A DNA stretch of 64,000 bases from contig NZ_CP102293.1 in assembly GCF_025152575.1 (NCBI RefSeq), positions 310,001 to 374,000 on the forward strand, in the 5' to 3' direction. The notes under the pieces were generated by a model that did no database searches, had not been told where the DNA came from, and saw nothing but the letters and a program-made list of their open reading frames with translations. Below are positions 43,050 to 53,585 of this stretch, in pieces (position 1 is the stretch's first letter; every line of letters starts with the position of its first letter). A program made the translations under genes and the position numbers. Source of the stretch: Subdoligranulum variabile. Its GTDB lineage: Bacteria; Bacillota; Clostridia; Oscillospirales; Ruminococcaceae.

Positions 43050-43325
43050 TTACTGGGCGACCTTCTCCTTGAGGCGGCCGCTGGCTTTGAAGCCGGGGAT
43101 GGCGGTGGGCTCCAGCTTGCTGGTCACCTTGGTCTTGGGATTGGTAAAGTTCTTGGTCTGGCGTTCCCGCATTTCAAAACGGCCAAACCCCGCAATCGTA
43201 ACCTTGTCGCCGCCCTTGAGCACGTCACCGATGGTACCGAAAATGCAATCCATGACCTTTTCCACTTCGCCGCTGGTCATGCCGGTGTCGTTTGCAACTT
43301 TGGTAATCAACTGAGATCTCGTCAT
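43050..43325 (-). CDS. hup: DNA-binding protein HU
   Basis: This is a 91-aa histone-like nucleoid protein. The helical dimerisation half (TRSQLITKVANDTGMTSGEVEKVMDCIF) is followed by the beta-arm with the signature GFGRFEMRERQTKNFTNPKT, where the intercalating Pro sits in the arm tip. It bends DNA non-specifically. It is monocistronic, with a strong promoter about 60 bases upstream and a terminator after the stop. A small palindrome (aggcacagtgcct, 43351-43363) lies in its leader. Confidence 0.96.
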   Translation of the reverse strand: MTRSQLITKVANDTGMTSGEVEKVMDCIFGTIGDVLKGGDKVTIAGFGRFEMRERQTKNFTNPKTKVTSKLEPTAIPGFKASGRLKEKVAQ

Positions 43326-43381
43326 AATTCCTTTATACTCCCTATTGCTTAGGCACAGTGCCTGTTATTGTTACGCCCCAT

Positions 43382-43410
43382 ATTATAGAAAAAATACCGC
43401 GCAGAATCAA
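43382..43410 (-). promoter_or_regulatory. Promoter of hup
   Basis: -35 TTGATT (43405-43410), a 17-bp spacer and a perfect -10 TATAAT (43382-43387). Confidence 0.85.
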
Positions 43411-43544
43411 GCGTTTTTGACCAATTGCGACGGAAATCGGCAAATGGTCTAAAATTCACCAAAAACAGTCGCGCAAATTCCGTCATTCGGCGAATAGACG
43501 CCGCTTTTCAGCTGCCCCTCTGCAAAATTCTTCGCAGAATCCAC

Positions 43545-43585
43545 AAAAAATGTGCCTGTACCGCAGGGTACAGGCACATTTTTTT
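43545..43585 (-). terminator. Terminator after carB, end of the pyr operon
   Basis: A 12-bp perfect stem (tgtgcctgtacc / ggtacaggcaca) with a 4-base loop is flanked by A and T runs, so it can work in both directions. Only carB (minus strand) needs it. Confidence 0.92.
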
Positions 43586-43591
43586 ACAGAA

Positions 43592-46820
<3,229 letters not shown>

Positions 46821-46828
<8 letters not shown>

Positions 46829-47951
46829 TGTTGATTACTCCTTTCGCTGCCAGCATACGGCTGACAAACTCGTCAAACAGGAATTCGGTATCCTTGGGGC
46901 CGCCGTTGGCTTCCGGGTGGAACTGCACGGTAAAGCAGTTCCAGCGGAAGTAGTCCACGCCCTCACAGGTGCCGTCGTTGGCGTTGCGATAGCTCACACG
47001 GCCCACCTCGGCAGGCAGGGTCTCCCCTTCCACCGCGTAGCCGTGGTTCTGGCTGGTGATATAGGTGCGCTTGCCGCTGTAGTGGCTGACGGGCTGGTTG
47101 GCCCCGCGGTGACCGTACTTCAGCTTGCAGGTCTTGGCGCCGGCCGCCAGGGCGGTCAGCTGATGGCCCAGGCAGATGCCGAAGGCCGGGATGCCGGAAT
47201 CCAGCATTTCCCCGATGTTCTTGATGATCTCCACATTTTCCGCCGGGTCGCCGGGCCCGTTGGAGAGCATCAGTCCGTCCGGGTTCAGTGCCTTCAGTTC
47301 CGCAGCGGTGGTGGTGCCGGGCAGCACCGTCACACGGCAGCCGCGCTTCTGCAGGCAGCGCACGATGTTGTTCTTGCAGCCCAGGTCCAGCAGCGCCACA
47401 TGCAGCGGCGTCTCGCCCCAGGCCCCCTGCACAGTAGGCTCATAGGTGGTGGCCTGCCGGCAGGTAACCGTCTTGACCGCATCGGTCACGGCGTAGGCCT
47501 GGATCTGCGGCATCAGTTCCGCCACCTTCTCCGGCTGCGCTTCGGGATCAAACTCGGTGGTGATGGCACCGTTCATGACGCCGCTCTCCCGCAGAGTGCG
47601 GGTCAGGCTGCGGGTATCGATGCCCTCGATGCCGATGATGCCGTATTGTTTCAGGAAAGAATCCAGCGTCTCCTCACTGCGGAAGTTGGAGGGCGTCTTG
47701 CACGCCTCGCGGACGATGTAGCCGCGGGCCCAGATCTTGGTGCTCTCCACATCCTCATGGTTCATGCCATAGTTGCCGATGAGCGGGTAGGTCTGGGTGA
47801 TGATCTGCCCGTAGTAGCTGGGGTCGGTCAGCGTTTCCTCAAAGCCGACCATGCCGGTGGCAAACACCACTTCGCCGATGGTCGTGCCGGGGCAGCCAAT
47901 GCTCTGCCCGCGGAACACCCGGCCGTTTGCCAGGATCAGATATGCCTGCAT
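46821..47951 (-). CDS. carA: Carbamoyl-phosphate synthase small (glutaminase) subunit
   Basis: This is a 376-aa glutamine amidotransferase subunit. The class I active site has the Cys in PAFGICLGHQL and the His/Glu in VQFHPEANGGPKDT. It hydrolyses glutamine and channels ammonia to CarB. It is located 22 bases after pyrE. With carB in the pyrimidine operon and no arginine genes nearby, it probably serves pyrimidines primarily. Confidence 0.97.
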
Positions 47952-47973
47952 ATTCTAAGCTCCCTGTTCTGAA

Positions 47974-48570
47974 TTAAAGAGTCTGCTTGGCCGCTTCCTT
48001 CATCTTGCGGCTGCCCAGGTGGACCAGCGGCAGCTTGCCCTCCTTGCAGATGGGGCATTCTTCCGGGGCGTAGTTGGGCAGATCCAGCTTCAGTGCGCTG
48101 GCCACGATGGGGATGGGAGACGGTGCTTCGGCGCGGGTGCGGTCCACCACACAGGCAATGCCCAGGCAGACGCCGCCGGCTTCCTCAATGACGCGCTTGG
48201 TCTCCAGGCTGGACACACCGGTGGTGACCACGTCCTCGGCAATGATGCAGCGCTCGCCCGGATGGATGCGGAAGCGCTTCAGCGTCATCACGTTATCCAC
48301 GCGCTCGGTGAAGATGGCCCGCTTGCCCAGCTGACGGCCCAGCTCGTACGCATAAACGATGCCGCCCATGGCGGGACCGACGACTACGTCCACATTGAGT
48401 TCCTTCAGTTTCTCGGCTACCGGCGCCATGACCTCGGCGCAGCGGTCGGGGTGCTGCTGCAGGAATGCCATCTGGCAGTAGGCGCCGGAATGACGGCCGG
48501 ACGACAGCAGAAAATGACCTTCCAGGAAGGCTTCACATTCCTTCAAAACTTCGATTGCTTCTCTCGCCAT
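47974..48570 (-). CDS. pyrE: Orotate phosphoribosyltransferase
   Basis: This is a 198-aa enzyme that adds PRPP ribose-phosphate to orotate. The PRPP loop is CIIAEDVVTTGVSSLETKRVI, slightly altered from the usual VVTTGGS. The C-terminal part has a CPICKEGKLPLVHLGSRK stretch with a CxxC, typical of the clostridial branch. An internal promoter (48602-48630) lies in the 82-bp gap before it, so pyrE-carA-carB may be transcribed independently of the leader attenuator. Confidence 0.95.
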   Translation of the reverse strand: MAREAIEVLKECEAFLEGHFLLSSGRHSGAYCQMAFLQQHPDRCAEVMAPVAEKLKELNVDVVVGPAMGGIVYAYELGRQLGKRAIFTERVDNVMTLKRFRIHPGERCIIAEDVVTTGVSSLETKRVIEEAGGVCLGIACVVDRTRAEAPSPIPIVASALKLDLPNYAPEECPICKEGKLPLVHLGSRKMKEAAKQTL

Positions 48571-48601
48571 GATACTTTCCTCCTGTAGTTTCTCTCATTT
48601 A

Positions 48602-48630
48602 ATCCTAGCATAATCTGCATATTATTGCAA
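48602..48630 (-). promoter_or_regulatory. Internal promoter before pyrE-carA-carB
   Basis: -35 TTGCAA (48625-48630), a 17-bp spacer and -10 TAGGAT (48602-48607) with TGC extension, in an AT-rich gap between pyrD and pyrE. Confidence 0.6.
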
Positions 48631-48652
48631 GATAGATGCATAAAAATTCAGA

Positions 48653-49561
48653 TCAGTTGCGTGCACATCCGCGGATCTCGTCCAGTGTTTTCACGCCGTG
48701 AGCATCCATCCACTGGCCGATTTCCCGGGTGATCCGCACACAGGCCTGGGGATCCAGGAAGTTGGCGGTGCCCACCTGTACAGCGGCTGCACCGGCCATA
48801 ATGAATTCCAGTGCGTCGCGGCCCGTGAGAATGCCGCCCAGTCCCACCACCGGGATGCTGACGGCGCCCACCGCCTGCCAGACCATCCGCAGGGCAATGG
48901 GGCGCACTGCCGGGCCGGACAGTCCTGCGAAGGTGTTGTTGAACACCGGACGACGTTTTTCCAGATCGATGGCGCAGGCCTGGAAGGTGTTGCACAGGCT
49001 GATGCCGTCGGCACCAGCCGCCTCCACCGCCTTGCACATCTCGGGAATGCTCTCCGCCTGGGGGCTGAGCTTGACCACCAGCGGCACCGTGCAGACCTTC
49101 CGCACTGCACCGACCACCTCACTGGCGTCCTGTGCCCGGATGCCGAACGCAAGCCCCCCCTGTTTCACGTTGGGGCAGCTGATGTTGAGCTCCAGCACAT
49201 CGATACCCGCGGCACAGAGTTTTTCCACGCCTTCCACATTTTCTTCGATGGTGTGGCCGCCCAGGTTGGCCCAGACGGTGGTGCCGCACCGGCGCATGGC
49301 CGGCAGTTCATGGTCGATGAAATGCTGCACGCCGGGGTTCTGCAGTCCGATGGAGTTCATCAGACCGGAGGGCGTCTCGTACAGGCGCTCTCCCTCGTTG
49401 CCGGGCTGACCGTGGAGGGTCAGCCCCTTGCCGGAGATACCGCCCAGGACCCGCAGGTCCTCAATATCGGCATATTCCGGGCCGAAGCCAAAGGTACCGG
49501 AAGCTGCGATGACCGGGCCGGCCAGCCGCTTGCCGAGAAAATCCACATGCAGGTCTGCCAT
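48653..49561 (-). CDS. pyrD: Dihydroorotate dehydrogenase, class 1B catalytic subunit
   Basis: This is a 302-aa FMN TIM-barrel subunit. The active-site Cys lies in ELNISCPNVKQGG, typical of class 1 enzymes. With PyrK it forms the NAD-dependent class 1B heterotetramer. The start overlaps the pyrK stop by one base (TGATG), consistent with equimolar production. Confidence 0.95.
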   Translation of the reverse strand: MADLHVDFLGKRLAGPVIAASGTFGFGPEYADIEDLRVLGGISGKGLTLHGQPGNEGERLYETPSGLMNSIGLQNPGVQHFIDHELPAMRRCGTTVWANLGGHTIEENVEGVEKLCAAGIDVLELNISCPNVKQGGLAFGIRAQDASEVVGAVRKVCTVPLVVKLSPQAESIPEMCKAVEAAGADGISLCNTFQACAIDLEKRRPVFNNTFAGLSGPAVRPIALRMVWQAVGAVSIPVVGLGGILTGRDALEFIMAGAAAVQVGTANFLDPQACVRITREIGQWMDAHGVKTLDEIRGCARN

Positions 49562-50331
49562 CAGTCAAACACCTCCTCGGCTTGGAATACAGGGCCGTCC
49601 TTGCAGACGGTGCGGGGGCCCACCTTGGTATGGCAGGTGCAGCCCAGGCAGGCGCCCAGCCCGCAGGCCATCTTCTTTTCCAGACTGGCCAGGCAGGGCG
49701 TGCCAGCCGCTGCGCAGAGCTTGGCCACGCCGCGCATCATGACCATGGGACCGCAGGTCAGTACCACATCGTAGTTGGCCGCATCCAGCAGGTCGGTGAC
49801 CAGGCCATGATGGCCGTGGGCACCGGAATCGGTGGCCAGATGGATGGTGTGGCACCAGGGCACAAAGGCTTCCATGCCGTAGGGCTCGTCCCGGAATCCC
49901 ACATACAGGTCGGGGCGTACCCCGGCGCGGCAGAGCTGCTTGCAGAGCAGCAGCAGCGGAGCGGTGCCAATGCCGCCGCCCACCACGGCAATTTTCTTGT
50001 ACTGACCCGCCAGCGCCACAGCGTCAAATCCGTTGCCGCAGGGGCCGGTGACGGTCAGTGTCTGGCCGGGCTGGAGAGCTGCCAGCTTCTGGGTCCCCTC
50101 CCCCTTTACCTGATACAGGAAGGTCAGCGCACCGCTCTGGTTGTCAAAGTCATGGACGCTGATGGGGCGGGACAGGATGGGAGTTGCCTCCGGAGCCCAG
50201 GCCCGCAGCATATAGAACTGACCGGCGTGCGGTTCGTGGCGGGGATCCTGCCACTGGACCACCAGACGGCGGATGTCCGGCGCCAGAGTCTCCTGGGCCA
50301 GGACCTGAAGTTTACAGCTTATTGCATTCAC
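49561..50331 (-). CDS. pyrK: Dihydroorotate dehydrogenase electron-transfer subunit
   Basis: This is a 256-aa ferredoxin-reductase-like protein binding FAD and a 2Fe-2S cluster. The FAD site includes RPISVHDFD, the NAD site GGGIGTAPLLLLC, and the cluster cysteines C-GLGA-C-LG-C-(11)-C are all present. It passes electrons from PyrD to NAD. The start is taken as GTG 50331, behind GGGAGG, giving a 20-base overlap with pyrF; an ATG in this frame would lie far inside the domain. Confidence 0.93.
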   Translation of the reverse strand: MNAISCKLQVLAQETLAPDIRRLVVQWQDPRHEPHAGQFYMLRAWAPEATPILSRPISVHDFDNQSGALTFLYQVKGEGTQKLAALQPGQTLTVTGPCGNGFDAVALAGQYKKIAVVGGGIGTAPLLLLCKQLCRAGVRPDLYVGFRDEPYGMEAFVPWCHTIHLATDSGAHGHHGLVTDLLDAANYDVVLTCGPMVMMRGVAKLCAAAGTPCLASLEKKMACGLGACLGCTCHTKVGPRTVCKDGPVFQAEEVFD

Positions 50332-51172
50332 CCTGAATATCCTCCCGCATGCGCACACATTCATTGTAGGCGGCCTCGTCGAAGGCCACGCCGGGCTGTT
50401 TCTTGTAAGCCAGCAGGATGCCGCGGCTGGAGTTGACCACACCGCCGTTGCCCTTGGTCAGGTACTGGGCGATATCAGCTGCCTTGCCGCCCTGGGCACC
50501 GTAACCCGGGATCAGGAAGAAGGTGTTCTTGTACGCAGCCCGGATGGCGGTGGCTTCCTCGGTGTAGGTGCCGCCGATGACCAGGCCGATGCTGGAGTAG
50601 CCGCACTCGCCCATGTAATCCTTGCCCATCTCGGTCAGGCTGTCGCCCACCAGATCGTAGATGTGGCGGCCATCGGCCAGTTTCTGGTATTCAAAGTCCT
50701 TGGCGCCAGGGTTGGAGGTGCGGCAGAGCACAAAGACGCCTTTGCCCTGGTCCTTGCAGTAGGGCAGATAGGGGCTGATGGAGTCAAGACCCATATAGGG
50801 CGCCAGCGTGACGATGTCGGCCTCAAAATCACCGGTAAAGTGCGCTTTGGCGTACATTTCGGCAGTCTTGGCGATGTCGCCGCGCTTGATGTCGGCAATG
50901 ACCGGCAGGCCGGTGGCGCGGGCCATCTTGAGCGTTTCGGCGTAGGCGCGCATGCCGTCCAGGCCCAAAGACTCATAGTAGGCGATCTGCACCTTGTAGC
51001 AGCCTGCCACGCCTTTGGTGGCCGCGATCAGCGCACGGTTGAACTCCACCACGTTCTCCCCTGCGGTCTTGGCGGTGTCGGTAGTGGGCAGATAGCTGAT
51101 CTCGGTGTCCAGGCCCACGCAGACCGGGCCGTTGGCCGCAACGCTTTCGTACAGTTTATCCATGTTGGTCAT
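50312..51172 (-). CDS. pyrF: Orotidine-5'-phosphate decarboxylase (type 2)
   Basis: This is a 286-aa decarboxylase forming UMP. The catalytic Asp-Lys-Asp array appears in VIADIKRGDIAKTAEMY, and the longer length and GLDTEISYLP N-terminus match the type 2 subfamily seen in clostridia and mycobacteria. It follows pyrC by 27 bases. Confidence 0.95.
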   Translation of the reverse strand: MTNMDKLYESVAANGPVCVGLDTEISYLPTTDTAKTAGENVVEFNRALIAATKGVAGCYKVQIAYYESLGLDGMRAYAETLKMARATGLPVIADIKRGDIAKTAEMYAKAHFTGDFEADIVTLAPYMGLDSISPYLPYCKDQGKGVFVLCRTSNPGAKDFEYQKLADGRHIYDLVGDSLTEMGKDYMGECGYSSIGLVIGGTYTEEATAIRAAYKNTFFLIPGYGAQGGKAADIAQYLTKGNGGVVNSSRGILLAYKKQPGVAFDEAAYNECVRMREDIQGECNKL

Positions 51173-51199
51173 GATGGTTCCCCCGTTCTTTTCTCGTTG

Positions 51200-52390
51200 T
51201 TATTCCTCGATCTGAAAGGTGACTTTGCCGCCCTTGATGGTGGTGACGACCTTACCAAAAAGATAGGCACCGTCATAGGGGCAGTTTTTGCTCTTGCTGT
51301 GCAGTTCCGAAGCATCCACCTGGTACATGTGGTCCAGATCCACCAGCACCACGTCGGCGTCGTAACCGGGCTGCAGCAGGCCTTTGCGGTCGGCCAGTCC
51401 CATGACGGCAGCCGGGCCGGCGCTCATCAGGAAGCTGAGCAGCTCCAGCGGCAGGCACTGTTCCCGGCAGAGCTTGGTGTAGCAGACGCCAAAGGCGGTC
51501 TCCAGCCCCACCATGCCGGCGGCGCCCTTTTCCTTCTCTTCCGCAGTATGGGGCGCATGATCGGTGCCGATGCAGGTCACGGTGCCGTCCTTGATGGCCT
51601 GGATCAGAGCCGTCACATCTTCCGCCTTGCGGATGGGTGGGTTGACCTTGTACTGCAGGCGGCTGTCGTCAAACCACAGGTGATGGGGCGTGACCTCACA
51701 GCTCACCCGCGCCCCGCGCATCCGGCTCATCCGGATGGCGTCCACCGCCTCTTTGGTGGAAACATGGCACATATGCAGCCGGGTGCCGTAGTACTCGGCC
51801 AGGTGGCAGTTGCGCACCGTCTCGATATTCTCCGCCAGGCGGTAGTCCCAGGGACTGATATCGCTGTCCTCGGCGTGGGACATGACCGTCAGGCCGCGCT
51901 CGGTAGCCAGGGCAAAGACCCGCGCCATGACAGCATTGTTCATGACGCCGTGGCCGTCCTCGGTGATGAACTTGATGTCATCGGGCAGCGTAGCCAGGTG
52001 GTCGATGGTCTTGCCGTCGAAATCCTTCGTGATGGAGACCGTCTGGTTGGCATCGCACAGACCGATACGGCGGGCTTCCTCCTCCACAGCGTGGGCAATC
52101 TCCGCCGTGGAGCAGACCGGCTTGGTGTTGGGCATCAGGTTCACAAAGGTGTACCCGCCCGCGGCGGCTGCCGCAGAGCCGGTGGCGATGTCCTCCTTGT
52201 ACTCAAAGCCCGGCGTGCGCCAGTGGCAGTGGGTGTCGATGAAGGAGGGCAACACCGTGCGGCCCTTGGCATCCAGCACGTCCTCCCCTTCCGGCACCAG
52301 CAGTCCCAGACCTACAGCGGCGATTTTGCCGTCGTGCAGCCAGAGTTCCACAGGCTTTCCGTTATAGTCTTTCGCATTGCGGATCAGCAT
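51200..52390 (-). CDS. pyrC: Dihydroorotase
   Basis: This is a 396-aa class I amidohydrolase closing carbamoyl-aspartate to dihydroorotate. Metal ligands are seen in DTHCHWRTPG, SHAED, CHVST and GTDHAPH. ATG 52390 lies 8 bases after AGGAGG. It is the first structural gene of the pyr operon, downstream of a 5' leader containing a leader peptide and an intrinsic terminator. No aspartate carbamoyltransferase follows; that is encoded separately at 4.9 kb. Confidence 0.95.
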   Translation of the reverse strand: MLIRNAKDYNGKPVELWLHDGKIAAVGLGLLVPEGEDVLDAKGRTVLPSFIDTHCHWRTPGFEYKEDIATGSAAAAAGGYTFVNLMPNTKPVCSTAEIAHAVEEEARRIGLCDANQTVSITKDFDGKTIDHLATLPDDIKFITEDGHGVMNNAVMARVFALATERGLTVMSHAEDSDISPWDYRLAENIETVRNCHLAEYYGTRLHMCHVSTKEAVDAIRMSRMRGARVSCEVTPHHLWFDDSRLQYKVNPPIRKAEDVTALIQAIKDGTVTCIGTDHAPHTAEEKEKGAAGMVGLETAFGVCYTKLCREQCLPLELLSFLMSAGPAAVMGLADRKGLLQPGYDADVVLVDLDHMYQVDASELHSKSKNCPYDGAYLFGKVVTTIKGGKVTFQIEE

Positions 52391-52445
52391 GGCAAGACCT
52401 CCTGTTGTTTTTGAAATACCCGGGGCGCCCTTTCGGCGTGCGGGC

Positions 52446-52478
52446 AAAAAAAAACTTTTCCCCAAAAAAGGGAAAAGT
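52446..52478 (-). terminator. Attenuator: intrinsic terminator in the pyr leader
   Basis: On the minus strand, a 9-bp stem ACTTTTCCC/GGGAAAAGT with a 7-base loop is followed by eight to nine T. It lies between the promoter (52589-52617) and pyrC (52390), 56 bases before the pyrC start, so it must be read through for the operon to be expressed. The 5' arm directly follows the leader peptide stop, sharing its A. Confidence 0.9.
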
Positions 52479-52555
52479 CAAAAAGCAATACCCTGTGCGG
52501 TGCCAGGAAAGAACACCCCACCGTACATTTTAAAGCTGGTGGAACAGCTCATCAT
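52478..52555 (-). CDS. Candidate pyr leader peptide
   Basis: This is a 25-codon open frame in the pyr leader, starting MMSCSTSFKMYGG and ending IAF-stop. A Shine-Dalgarno (GGGAGAGG, 52564-52571) lies 8 bases upstream of the ATG. The stop codon TGA (52480-52478) abuts and shares its last base with the terminator 5' arm. The last codons lie in a U-rich stretch. A CCACC/GGUGG hairpin inside the coding part could pause RNA polymerase. The position, not the amino acid sequence, is the signal, as in the enterobacterial pyrBI leader. Confidence 0.65.
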   Translation of the reverse strand: MMSCSTSFKMYGGVFFPGTAQGIAF

Positions 52556-52588
52556 GTGGCGCACCTCTCCCTTACACAGATTTTACTT

Positions 52589-52617
52589 ATTGTACCATGC
52601 CATGGCGAAAGTGTCAA
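52589..52617 (-). promoter_or_regulatory. Promoter of the pyr operon
   Basis: Perfect -35 TTGACA (52612-52617), a 17-bp spacer and -10 TACAAT (52589-52594). The transcript would start near 52582, giving a leader of about 190 bases before pyrC. Confidence 0.88.
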
Positions 52618-52710
52618 TGCAACCCGGTCTTTTCACGATCGAGGGATTTTATGGATTTTTGCGTCAACTTTTGGACATTTTGACAAAAATGCCGTCCCTC
52701 CTCCCCAAGA
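52618..52710. other. Spacer between the divergent pyr and cysE promoters
   Basis: Between the pyr promoter and the cysE promoter lies an AT-rich stretch with loosely repeated TTTTGGAC/TTTTGAC words. No gene, hairpin or clear operator can be supported in it. Confidence 0.5.
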
Positions 52711-52739
52711 TTGCCTTTTGCTGTAAAGTGTGCTACTAT
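52711..52739 (+). promoter_or_regulatory. Promoter of cysE
   Basis: -35 TTGCCT (52711-52716), a 17-bp spacer and -10 TACTAT (52734-52739) preceded by TGC. It lies 41 bases before the ATG. Confidence 0.7.
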
Positions 52740-52780
52740 TTATATACATATCGTTTGGTTGTCAGGGAAAGGAAAACATC

Positions 52781-53440
52781 ATGGGTCTTTGGGAAGACGC
52801 GAAAAATATCCGGGACAAGGATCCCGCTGCCCGCAATGTGCTGGAGGTCATCATCCTGTATCCCGGTTTTCATGTGCTGGTAACGCATCGCATCGCACAT
52901 TTTTTCTACCAGAAAAAACTGTTCTTTATTGCGCGGCTGATCAGTCAGCTCTCGCGCCATTTTACCGGTATTGAGATCCATCCCGGTGCCAAAATCGGCC
53001 ACAAGCTGTTCATCGACCACGGCATGGGCATCGTCTTCGGCGAAACCACCGAGATCGGCGACAACTGCACCATCTACCACGGCGTGACTCTGGGCGGCAC
53101 CGGCAAGGATACCGGCAAGCGGCACCCCACGCTGGGCAACAACGTGCTGGTAGGGGCCGGTGCCAAGGTGCTGGGCCCTGTGTACATCGGCGACAACGTC
53201 CGGGTGGGCGCCGGCAGCGTGGTACTGAAAAATCTGCCCGCCAACGCTACTGCCGTGGGTGTGCCCGCCGAAGTGGTGCGGGTGGGCAACATCAAATGCT
53301 GCCCGGCCGATGACCTGGACCAGCAGGCGCTGCCCGATATCGTCAGCAACCGAATTTCGGAGCTGGAGGCCCGTCTGAGCCGGATGGAGGCAAAACTGCA
53401 GGGCGAATATCCGCCGGACAAACCGTCCCGCGCCCAATAA
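52781..53440 (+). CDS. cysE: Serine O-acetyltransferase
   Basis: This is a 219-aa left-handed beta-helix acetyltransferase that makes O-acetylserine for cysteine synthesis. Residues ~1-60 are helical (shorter than in E. coli CysE, as in Bacillus). Hexapeptide repeats then carry the active-site His in IDHGMGIVFGETTEIGD and the acetyl-CoA loop GGTGKDTGKRHPTLG. The C-terminal tail is Glu/Lys-rich. ATG 52781 follows AAAGGAAA. It is monocistronic with its own promoter and terminator. Confidence 0.95.
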   Translation: MGLWEDAKNIRDKDPAARNVLEVIILYPGFHVLVTHRIAHFFYQKKLFFIARLISQLSRHFTGIEIHPGAKIGHKLFIDHGMGIVFGETTEIGDNCTIYHGVTLGGTGKDTGKRHPTLGNNVLVGAGAKVLGPVYIGDNVRVGAGSVVLKNLPANATAVGVPAEVVRVGNIKCCPADDLDQQALPDIVSNRISELEARLSRMEAKLQGEYPPDKPSRAQ

Positions 53441-53454
53441 GTACACCAGACTGC

Positions 53455-53484
53455 TGCACAGGGTTTCCTCCCTGTGCATTTTTT
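53455..53484 (+). terminator. Terminator after cysE
   Basis: A 9-bp stem (tgcacaggg / ccctgtgca) with a 6-base loop is followed by TTTTTT. Confidence 0.88.
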
Positions 53485-53508
53485 ATGCCCAAAATCCCGC
53501 TGCACCCG

Positions 53509-53537
53509 TTTTCAGTCCTCGCAAAGTGTGATAGAAT
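53509..53537 (+). promoter_or_regulatory. Promoter of the single ABC exporter gene
   Basis: -35 TTTTCA (53509-53514), a 17-bp spacer and -10 TAGAAT (53532-53537) with TGA extension. Confidence 0.5.
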
Positions 53538-53585
53538 GAAGGCAATCTCGCGGCGATGCAATTCGCGGAAAGGGTGCTCAACGGC

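Noticed and set aside
43351..43363. Palindrome AGGCACAGTGCCT in the hup leader
   Set aside because: Short and without a T run or repeat elsewhere nearby; noted in the hup entry only.
52560..52580. A PyrR-binding loop in the pyr leader (GGGAGAGG resembles the GAGAGG core)
   Set aside because: The flanking stem and conserved CC...U positions of the PyrR consensus are not matched, and the same bases form the Shine-Dalgarno of the leader frame. A covariance search would decide it.
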